From: Flavobacterium sp.
GTDB lineage: Bacteria > Bacteroidota > Bacteroidia > Flavobacteriales > Flavobacteriaceae
Assembly (NCBI GenBank): GCA_012032075.1
Contig: JAAURU010000224.1
Location: 1 to 6,397 of the forward strand
DNA length: 6,397 nt
Direction of reading: 5' to 3'
The position numbers were made by a program, and so were the translations under genes. The notes under the pieces were generated by a model, which saw only the letters and a list, made by a program, of their open reading frames with translations, was not told where the DNA came from and ran no database searches. The first letter of the stretch is position 1. Each line of letters opens with the position of its first letter. This document shows positions 1-6,397 of this stretch, in pieces.

Positions 1-1483
1 ATGACTTATCTCATATTGTCTTATATTATTCTGTTTTTTTATAGCTTAGCAATAGTTTTAATCTTTTTTTATAGTTTAGCCCAACTAAATTTGTTGCTTA
101 ATTATTTAAAAAGTAAAAAGGTAACCATTGCCAAAGCAAAATTTGATTTTAATAATCCTTCAGAAATACCTTTTGTAACCGTACAATTACCTGTTTATAA
201 TGAGAAATATGTAATTGAAAGACTATTGCATGCTGTTTCAAAATTAGAATACCCTTCTAATAAATTAGAAATTCAGGTTTTAGATGATTCTACAGATGAT
301 TCTATTATTCAGACAAAGCTTATTATCGAAGAAATTTCCAAAAAAGGTATTGATATAAAACACATTACAAGAATTAATAGAGTAGGTTATAAAGCGGGAG
401 CTCTGAAAGAAGGTTTACAAACTGCTAAAGGAGAATTTATAGCCATTTTTGATGCTGATTTTGTTCCAAATCCCGATTGGTTACTCAAAACAATTCCTTA
501 TTTTAAAAATGAAAAAGTAGGAGTAGTGCAAACCAGATGGGGACATATTAACAGAGATTATTCAATTCTTACAAAAATTCAGGCTTTTGCTTTAGATGCA
601 CATTTTACTTTGGAACAAGTAGGTAGAAATTCTAAGAAGCACTTCATTAATTTTAATGGAACTGCAGGTGTCTGGAGAAAATCTTGTATTATGGATGCTG
701 GAAATTGGCATAGTGATACGTTAACTGAAGATTTAGATTTAAGTTACAGAGCACAATTAAAAAAATGGGAATTCGTTTATTTAGAAAATGTTGAAACTCC
801 AGCAGAATTACCAGCAGTTTTAAGCGCAGCTCGATCTCAACAATTTAGATGGAATAAAGGTGGTGCTGAGAATTTTATTAAAATATCTAGAAAAGTTATC
901 GGCTCTTCAAATTTAAGTGTAAGGACTAAATGTCATGGGTTGTTACATTTGCTCAATAGTTCTATGTTTCTATGTATATTTATAATGGCTATTTTAAGTG
1001 TTCCAGCTTTGTTTATTAAAAATCAATTCCCTCAATTAAAAATGTTATTTAATGTAATGGCATTTTTTGTAATAACATCACTTGTATTTTTCATTTGTTA
1101 TTGGCATACTTACAAAAATTTACGTGGGGGTGGAATTAAAAACTTTCTCCGTTACATTTCTATGTTCTTTACTTTTTATACAATTGCGAATGGTTTTCTT
1201 TTCAAAATTCAATTGCAGTTCTAGAAGGTTTACTAGGTAAAAAAAGTGAATTTGTAAGAACTCCAAAATTCAATATCGAAGCATTGAAAGAAAATGGAAA
1301 GATAATATTTACCTTTCTAAAAAGATTTCAAAGAATACAATTATTGAAGGTTTGTTAGTTTTGTATTTCTTGTTTGCACTTTATAGTGGTTTTATTTTAA
1401 ATGATTTTGCCTTGTTTCCATTTCATTTAATGTTACTTATAGGTTATGGTTTTGTGTTCTTAAAATCATTTAAAACTTCATAA
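1..1483 (+). CDS. Membrane GT2 glycosyltransferase, cellulose-synthase-like (frameshifted near the 3' end)
   Basis: This is an inner-membrane processive-type family 2 glycosyltransferase that would transfer a sugar from a nucleotide-sugar on the cytoplasmic face; donor and acceptor cannot be told. It has an N-terminal membrane helix (about residues 4-30), then the GT-A domain with LDDSTDD (94-100), the DAD metal/nucleotide motif (151-153), TED (242-244, likely catalytic base) and QQFRW (280-284), followed by membrane helices at about 318-340, 347-368 and 381-402. The open frame stops early at 1222-1224. Adding one T in the T runs at 1194-1202 and one T at about 1295 (giving ENWKDNIYLS) restores a continuous C-terminus with two more hydrophobic stretches, ending in the TAA at 1481-1483, for about 494 aa, normal for the family. 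The ATG at position 1 is directly followed by the first helix and is a plausible start, but an upstream start outside the window cannot be excluded. The next gene starts 2 nt after the restored stop. The family is confident; the specific role is unknown. Confidence 0.88.
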
Positions 1484-1485
1484 TT

Positions 1486-2809
1486 TTGAGCTTTTTAAAG
1501 ACTAATAATAAGTTCCTACTATTTACATTTATTTCTATAATTGCTTATTTTTTTTTAGGTTATTTTGTTCCTAGAGAAAATTTTACGCTATTATTTTCAT
1601 TGTATTCACTAGCATTTTTAGGATTTTATTTTTTTTATACTTCAATGATAGTAAAGAGAGTGATTTATTTAAAATAGGCCTTTTATTTAGAATAATATTA
1701 CTTTTTTGTTTGCCATTTTGGTCTCAAGATTTTTACCGTTTTATTTGGGACGGAAGATTAATTGTTTCAGGATTAAGTCCTTATTCCTATTTGCCAAATG
1801 ACATAATACCAACTACAAATATTAGTCAAGCTACCGAATTATATAATGGAATGGGAAGCTTAAGTGCTCAACATTATTCTAATTATCCACCTGTAAATCA
1901 GCTTTTCTTTGCAATTACAGCTATTTTTGCTTCGAAATCTATTTTTACTTCTGCATTAATCCTGAAGCTTTTTGTTTTGTTTTCGGATATTGGTATTTAT
2001 CATTTTGGTAAAAAAATATTGCATCATTGAAGCTAAATGCTAAAAACATCTTTCTTTATTTTTTAAATCCTCTTGTCATAATTGAATTAACAGGTAATCT
2101 TCATTTTGAAGGGGTAATGTTGTTTTTCTTTATCTTCGGATTATATTTTTTCTTTCAAAATAAGTGGTTATTTAGTGCTATTTTAATTGGATTATCGATT
2201 TCTACCAAATTATTACCTTTTATTGTTATTGCCTTTTTTTTACCAAATATTAGGTTTTAGAAAAAGTATTGTTTTTTATACAATTGTAATTTTTTAAACG
2301 TTGTCCTGTTTTGCCATTTGTAACAAATAGCTTGTTAAATAATTATTCTGAAACAATTGCGCTTTGGTTTGTTAATTTCGAATTCAACGCGAGCTTTTAC
2401 TATCTTTTTAGAGAAATAGGCTATTGGATAAAAGGATATAATACAATTGGAATCATTGGTAAAATTATTCCGATTGTAACCATTTTAATAATACTTATTT
2501 TTTCACTTCTTAAAAAAAAATAAAAAACCATTTCAATTGGTGACGAATAGTTTATTTGCTTTAACTATTTATTTTTTGATTTCTACTACGGTTCATCCTT
2601 GGTATATAATTAATTTAATAATACTAGCTGTTTTTACGAGGTATAAATTTGCTGTAGTTTGGTCATTTTTAGTTGTATTAAGTTATTTTACTTACAGTCA
2701 AACCGATTTTAAAGAGAGTCCTCTTTTGCTTTTTGTCGAATATTTATTTTTATTTGGGTATATAATCGTTGAGTTTGCCAAAATAAATAATAAACCTATT
2801 ATTAAATAA
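1486..2809 (+). CDS. GT-C fold membrane mannosyltransferase-like protein (DUF2029/GT87-like), multiply frameshifted
   Basis: This is one gene that now lies in five open pieces (1486-1677, 1710-2030, 2027-2260, 2311-2523, 2537-2809). Repairing short A/T runs at about 1653-1655, 2027-2028, 2234-2241 (loss of 2 or gain of 1), 2291-2295, 2309-2312, 2512-2520 and 2536-2538 joins them into a protein of about 443 aa. The joined protein is very hydrophobic, with many membrane helices, and shows hallmarks of polyprenyl-phosphate-sugar-dependent glycosyltransferases. These are an acidic loop after helix 2 (QDFYRFIWDGRLIVSGLSPY, with the expected catalytic Asp), then ELTGNLHFEG, STKLLPF, and a late HPWY motif. 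By family knowledge such enzymes take a sugar, often mannose, from a lipid carrier on the periplasmic side; that this one uses mannose is inference. The first codon is TTG, 2 nt after the GT2 stop, so the two are probably cotranscribed. No Shine-Dalgarno site is visible. An automatic pipeline would call it a pseudogene; I favour an intact gene with sequence errors. Confidence 0.72.
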
Positions 2810-2916
2810 CTCTTATTTATTGATTTGTATTTTGTAAAATTGTCAACAAATAGTGTAAAAATGGAAAGCAGTTATTAATTCCAAATTTCAATCTTTGTAT
2901 TCACTAATCTAACCTT
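2810..2916. other. Intergenic gap before the thioredoxin gene
   Basis: This 107-nt AT-rich gap separates the GT-C gene from the thioredoxin gene. It holds no ORF of note and no convincing terminator. AATCTTTG at 2890-2897 matches seven of eight positions of a Flavobacterium -7 box (TAnnTTTG) 19 nt before the ATG, but I find no TTG at the proper distance upstream. Whether the thioredoxin gene has its own promoter stays open. Confidence 0.4.
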
Positions 2917-3249
2917 ATGATTGACATTCAAAATGAAGAAGAATTACAAGTTGTTTTGAAAGAAAACGAACTTGTTGTTGTTCTTTTTTATGCTAAATGG
3001 TGTACTCCATGTAAAAAGATGATGACAATTTTAATTGAATTGATGTCTAATTTTAAAAAATTGAAAATAGTAAAATTGATATAGAATTACAAAATAGATT
3101 CTCTTTAGCTAATTCAATATACGTTATTCCAAAACTACATTATTATAAAAATGGTAATGTGTTTTTTAAAAGAAAGTGGTTTAAAATCTTTAACTGAAAT
3201 AGAAGTAAATATTGCTGTATTGAATAATTTGAATGAAGTTGATTTATAG
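2917..3249 (+). CDS. Thioredoxin-like protein (two frame disruptions)
   Basis: This is a small thioredoxin-fold protein, probably a cytoplasmic thiol-disulfide reductase, as no signal peptide is seen. It starts at ATG 2917. Residues 21-35 read VVLFYAKWCTPCKKM, with the CXXC active site at Cys29 and Cys32 (WCTPC rather than the usual WCGPC). The open frame breaks at a TAG near 3081. One extra A in the run 3072-3075 gives KIVKIDIELQNRFSLANS and then VIPKLHYYKNG, which holds the cis-proline expected of the fold. A second disturbance in the A run 3168-3171 (one extra or two missing bases) restores ESGLKSLTEIE and the TAG at 3247-3249. The repaired length is 110-111 aa, which is right for a single-domain thioredoxin. 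It follows the glycosyltransferase pair after 107 nt and meets murF tail to tail with a 6-nt overlap. The family is clear; the client protein is unknown. Confidence 0.78.
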
Positions 3250-4522
3250 TAGTTCTAAAGTTCGTTCTAAAGCCATACCTCTTGATCCTTTTATAAGTAT
3301 AAGTTCATTATTTGGATTTTGTTTTCTATAATACTCTGAAAATCTTCAAAAGTTTCATAAAACTTTAAATAGCTATTTTCTATCTTATTAGTGTAAAAAT
3401 GTTTTCCTACAAAAAAGCATTTGATATTTTCTTTATTTTTTAATAGAGTAACAATTTTTTCATGTTCTATTTTGCTATCATTGCCTAATTCAAACATATC
3501 TCCTAGTATAAATGTTTTTGGAGTTTGTTGTAATTGAAAAAAGTTTTCTATAGCAGCTTGCATACTGCTAGGATTTGCATTGTATGCATCAAGTATAATG
3601 TTATTTGTCCCTTTTTTTAATAACTGAGAACGATTGTTAGTTGGGATATAACTTTCTATTGCCTCTTTTATTTTTTTATCTTCAATTTTAAAGTATTTCC
3701 CTATAGCAATTGCAACATTTATATTATTTGCATTATAAAGTCCAATTAAATTTGAATTTATAGTAATGCTATTATAAGAAATAGTAACCATTGGATCTGC
3801 CTTTATGCTATTTAATTTTACATCGGCATTTAAAGTAGTTGAAAAGTATAACGTTTCAGTTTAGTAGTTTTTTCATTTTGTAATTCGTCATCAAGATTTA
3901 CAAAAACTAGTTTGTTGTTTTGTGAAATAAAGTCATACATTTCACTTTTTCCTTTTATTATTCCTTCAATTCCTCCAAAACCTTCTAAATGTGCTTTTCC
4001 AAAATTTGTAATGTAACCATAATCAGGTTGTGCTATATTGCACAAGAATTCTATTTCTTTTTGATGATTGGCACCCATTTCAACAATACCTATTTCGGTT
4101 GCTTTTGTGAAAGATAATAGCGTTAATGGAACTCCTATATGATTATTCAAATTACCTATAGTCGCTGTTGTTTTAAATTTTTGAGATAAGACACAATTAA
4201 TAAGTTCTTTAGTGGTCGTTTTTCCGTTGCTTCCAGTTAATGCAATAATTGTTGTCTTTAATTGGTTTCTATGATAATTAGCTAATTTTTGTAATGTAGC
4301 TAAGGCATCATCAACTAGAATTGTTTTGGAGTCAATGAAATAATCAGAATTATCTATTATAACATATTTTGCTCCTTTTTCAATAGCTTGTTTTGCAAAT
4401 GTATTGGCATCAAATTTTTCACCTTTTAAAGCAAAAAACATATTGCCAACTTCTATTTTTCTAGTATCAGTAGTTATGGAATTACATTCCAAAAATTTTG
4501 AGTAAATGGTTTTGATATTCAT
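3244..4522 (-). CDS. murF: UDP-N-acetylmuramoyl-tripeptide--D-alanyl-D-alanine ligase (two frameshifts)
   Basis: MurF is the cytoplasmic ATP-dependent ligase that adds D-Ala-D-Ala to UDP-MurNAc-tripeptide, the last soluble step of peptidoglycan precursor synthesis. From ATG 4522 the first 225 or so residues show the N-terminal substrate-binding domain (TTDTRK, FFALKGEKFDAN) and the ATP-binding P-loop TGSNGKTTT (96-104). These are followed by EMGANHQKEI (148-157) and TNFGKAHLEGFGG (172-184). The frame then stops at 3830. One more base in the A run 3842-3845 (plus strand) restores YTFSTTLNADVKLNSIKAD and joins the central-to-C-terminal part, with GLYNANNINVAIAIG, IPTNNRSQ, LDAYNANPSSM and ILGDMFELG. 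A second missing base in the A run 3339-3342 restores SEYYRKQNPNNELILIKG and the conserved end GSRGMALERTLELL, with TAA at 3246-3244. The repaired length is 426 aa, full for the family. An intrinsic terminator lies only 14 nt upstream of the start. Since murF is usually essential, the breaks are more likely sequence error than true inactivation. Confidence 0.9.
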
Positions 4523-4536
4523 AAAACGAAGATAAT

Positions 4537-4564
4537 AAAAAAAGCCCTTTTCAAAAAAGGGCTT
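4537..4564 (-). terminator. Rho-independent terminator after gldJ
   Basis: On the minus strand an inverted repeat (arms 4555-4564 and 4542-4551, AAGCCCTTTT against AAAAGGGCTT) can form a 10-bp stem with a GGGC core and a 3-nt loop. It is followed at once by seven T (4543-4537). It sits 24 nt past the gldJ stop and 14 nt before the murF ATG, so it should end the gldJ transcript. Read on the plus strand the hairpin is not followed by a T tract, so it looks one-directional. Confidence 0.85.
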
Positions 4565-4588
4565 CTAATAATATATGAAATTTATTTC

Positions 4589-6280
4589 TTAGAATTTAGG
4601 ATTACCTCTAGGTGTTTTCTTACTAGATTTTGGTCCCACTTTAGACATTGCATTTCTAAATCCAATATAGTCAGTAGCCATATCTTGAGGGAAATATCTT
4701 CTAGAAGCTGGATCTAACCAGTAAGCTCTATCTCTCCATGAACCACCTTTGTAAACTCTTACATCATCGTTTACTAAAGTTGTTCTTTTGTCTGATTTGT
4801 CAATCTTTTTGATTAATGTGCCAGCACTGTCAACTGAAATTGAATGCTTAGGAGATTCGTACATTCTGTTTTTGTCTTCTTTTGCCTCTCCTTCTTCATC
4901 ATCTCCTGATCCAAAATCAAAACGTCTTGAAGGTTTATCACCATCTCTGTAGTTTCTGTTGTCTGAAGTTGAAAAATTTTGTCTTAAATAAGTTTCATTT
5001 TCATCTACTGGAACTTGAGCAAGTTGACCAGGGAAATTTCTAGCTAATATTTTACCATTACTTAAAGTGTCATATGTAATATTGTTAGCTGTAACAACAA
5101 CAACAGCTCCGTCTTCACCTATTTGATTTTTCATGTAAACATTGCCTCTATAGTAATTGAAGTCATTAGCTTCATCATCAACTAAAGGTCTATAAACATC
5201 AGCAACCCATTCAGCAACGTTTCCTGCCATATCATATAAACCAAAATCATTTGGTGGATAACTTTTTACTTTATTAGTAATATCAGCTCCATCATCACTC
5301 CAACCTGCAATTCCACCATAATCTCCTTTTCCTTGTTTAAAGTTTGCTAATTGGTCTCCTCTTACTTGTCTTTTTCCATTACGAGTATATTGACCATTCC
5401 AAGGATATTTCTTTTGCCCTTTATAAATATTGTATTCTCTGTTTCCAACAAGAGCTACTGCGGCATATTCCCATTCAGCTTCTGTAGGTAATCTAAACTC
5501 AGGAAGAATTATACCAGAATTTCTTTGAGCATAAACATTTTGTGCAGAATCAGCTACTTTTCTTTTGCCACCATTCATTTCTCTTTTTAAAAGAACATCT
5601 TCGTTTCCACCAAAAGTTTGTGTAGGCGCAGCTAAATAAGTATCAGTACTAAATGATGATTCAGAAGAAACATCATTGATTTTAGCATCTCTTTTTAGAT
5701 AGCCATTTTTTTCTAGGATATTTTCATTTACACGATCAGTTCTCCATTTACTAAATTCAACAGCTTGAATCCAGTTTACTCCTACAACAGGATATTCTGA
5801 ATATGCTGGATGTCTTAAATAGTTATTAGTCATCGTTTCATTATAACCTAAACGATTTCTCCAAACTAATGTATCAGGAATTGCACCAGTATAAATGTTT
5901 TTATAATTTTCTTCTGTTGGAGGGAAAACTGTTTTTAACCAAAATAAATACTCAGTGTACATTAAATTTGTTACTTCTGTTTCATCCATAAAAAATGATT
6001 GAATGTGCTGTTGACTAGGAGTGTTGTTCCAATCATGCATTACATCATCCTCTACTTTACCCATTGTAAAAGTTCCACCTTCAACAGGAACCATTCCAGG
6101 AGGAGTTTCTTGCTTGGTGAATTTAGAATTATGTTGGAAACCACCATTTTTGTCATTGATTTTCCAACCTGTAGCTCTTGAGCCACCTTTTGTACCAGAG
6201 CTCTTACTACAACTGGTAAAACTAATGGTTATTGATAACAACAATAACGCTTTCAAAGTCATAAATTTCTTAATTTTCAT
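4589..6280 (-). CDS. gldJ: Gliding motility lipoprotein GldJ, intact
   Basis: GldJ is an outer-membrane-associated lipoprotein needed for Flavobacterium gliding and linked to the type IX secretion system, where it supports GldK. The 563-aa frame is uninterrupted. It begins with a type II signal peptide, a Lys-rich start, a hydrophobic core at 8-22 and a lipobox ending in Cys24. It then carries a formylglycine-generating-enzyme/SUMF1-like fold. The motifs are MVPVEGGTFTMG (63-74), MDETEVTN (98-105), RLPTEAEWEYAA (263-274), YDMAGNVAEWVADV (349-362), YKGGSWRDRAYWLDPASRRY (510-529) and GFRNAM (540-545). Cys24 is the only cysteine, so the catalytic cysteines of true FGE enzymes are absent and the fold is presumably structural. 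An acidic stretch (459-470) lies in the long insert before the final motif block. The C-terminus is basic (KSSKKTPRGNPKF); the family's extreme C-terminus is reported to matter for gliding. ATG 6280 is chosen because it gives a proper signal peptide. The terminator follows the gene, and murF lies next downstream. Confidence 0.95.
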   Translation of the reverse strand: MKIKKFMTLKALLLLSITISFTSCSKSSGTKGGSRATGWKINDKNGGFQHNSKFTKQETPPGMVPVEGGTFTMGKVEDDVMHDWNNTPSQQHIQSFFMDETEVTNLMYTEYLFWLKTVFPPTEENYKNIYTGAIPDTLVWRNRLGYNETMTNNYLRHPAYSEYPVVGVNWIQAVEFSKWRTDRVNENILEKNGYLKRDAKINDVSSESSFSTDTYLAAPTQTFGGNEDVLLKREMNGGKRKVADSAQNVYAQRNSGIILPEFRLPTEAEWEYAAVALVGNREYNIYKGQKKYPWNGQYTRNGKRQVRGDQLANFKQGKGDYGGIAGWSDDGADITNKVKSYPPNDFGLYDMAGNVAEWVADVYRPLVDDEANDFNYYRGNVYMKNQIGEDGAVVVVTANNITYDTLSNGKILARNFPGQLAQVPVDENETYLRQNFSTSDNRNYRDGDKPSRRFDFGSGDDEEGEAKEDKNRMYESPKHSISVDSAGTLIKKIDKSDKRTTLVNDDVRVYKGGSWRDRAYWLDPASRRYFPQDMATDYIGFRNAMSKVGPKSSKKTPRGNPKF

Positions 6281-6397
6281 ACTCTAGTAGGTAATAAATT
6301 TAGTGTCGCAAGATACTAATAATGTATTAATTTGCAACATGTTTTTAAAAAAAATCTTAAAATTATTTTTAATTTTATGTTAAAATTACAGAATACT
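6281..6397. other. Upstream region of gldJ at the window edge
   Basis: These 117 nt carry no coding sequence that I can recognise on either strand. They are very AT-rich, with an eight-A run at 6347-6354, and contain the candidate gldJ promoter. In Flavobacterium johnsoniae I recall the T9SS genes porU and porV next to gldJ, so a divergent gene may begin just past the window; nothing within it proves this. Confidence 0.5.
6308..6337 (-). promoter_or_regulatory. Candidate Bacteroidota-type promoter of gldJ
   Basis: Read on the minus strand, TTG (6337-6335) is separated by 19 nt from TATCTTGC (6315-6308). This resembles the Flavobacterium consensus TTG, a 17-23 nt spacer, then TAnnTTTG, with two mismatches in the last two bases of the -7 box. 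The box ends 27 nt upstream of the gldJ ATG, which fits a short leader. An eight-T tract (6354-6347 on this strand) just upstream could help RNA polymerase binding. A competing -7 box is TAAATTTA (6302-6295), a one-mismatch match but with only TTA at a suitable -33 spacing. No Shine-Dalgarno site is visible. Confidence 0.4.

Noticed and set aside
1486..2809. Five separate small membrane proteins in a row
   Set aside because: The pieces are in shifted frames but join into one GT-C type protein in the right order after small homopolymer repairs, and most lack a credible start.
2806..2830. A hairpin terminator after the GT-C gene (AATAA...TTATT)
   Set aside because: The stem is only five A/T pairs with no G/C and no clear T tract, and is expected by chance in such AT-rich sequence.
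2871..2897. A promoter for the thioredoxin gene based on AATCTTTG
   Set aside because: The -7-like box is good, but there is no TTG 17-23 nt upstream, so I left it as a remark in the intergenic entry.
3252..3270. Direct repeat GTTCTAAAG occurring twice near the murF end
   Set aside because: It lies in coding sequence for the conserved C-terminal motif LERTLEL and simply reflects similar Leu/Glu codons.
5999..6287. Two rightward open frames (5999-6181 and 6021-6287) opposite the gldJ 5' end
   Set aside because: They lie antisense to the confidently identified gldJ signal peptide and first domain, and their translations resemble no protein family I recognise.
1..6397. Mobile element, CRISPR array, tRNA/rRNA or defence system
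   Set aside because: I saw no terminal inverted repeats, transposase motifs, spaced repeats or RNA gene signatures; all five genes are ordinary Flavobacteriaceae types.

Overview
The window is an AT-rich stretch (roughly 70% A+T by eye) of a Bacteroidota chromosome, most likely Flavobacterium or a close relative in the Flavobacteriaceae. The main evidence is a full-length gldJ, a gliding-motility/type IX secretion lipoprotein essentially confined to this group. Further support comes from the Flavobacterium-like MurF sequence, the absence of clear Shine-Dalgarno sites, and a possible Bacteroidota-type promoter (TTG...TAnnTTTG-like) upstream of gldJ.

Layout: three genes read rightward and two read leftward. 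Rightward are (1) a membrane GT2 glycosyltransferase of the cellulose-synthase-like type (1-1483), (2) a polytopic GT-C/mannosyltransferase-like protein that begins 2 nt after it (1486-2809), and (3) after a 107-nt gap, a small thioredoxin-like protein (2917-3249). Leftward from the right edge are gldJ (6280-4589), an intrinsic terminator (4564-4537), and murF (4522-3244). The thioredoxin and murF genes meet tail to tail and their ends overlap by 6 nt. The last 117 bases are the gldJ upstream region, with a candidate promoter.

The striking property of the window is that four of the five genes are broken by small indels. I count 13 disrupted sites between about 1194 and 3845, nearly all explicable as loss of one base (at two sites, loss of two or gain of one) in or beside short A or T runs. 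Restoring the frames gives continuous, family-typical proteins: about 494 aa for the GT2, about 443 aa for the GT-C protein, about 110 aa for the thioredoxin and 426 aa for MurF. The flanks, meaning the first 1.19 kb and everything right of 3845 including all of gldJ, show none. Because murF is normally essential and all frames still code well, I read the cluster as homopolymer error in the sequence or assembly, or at most very recent decay. The small ORFs in this region are pieces of these genes, not separate genes.

Functionally, MurF makes the UDP-MurNAc-pentapeptide precursor of peptidoglycan, GldJ is part of the outer-membrane gliding/T9SS apparatus, and the two glycosyltransferases probably act in sequence on a lipid-linked or envelope glycan whose identity cannot be read from the sequence. 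I see no mobile element, CRISPR array, RNA gene or clearly new system.
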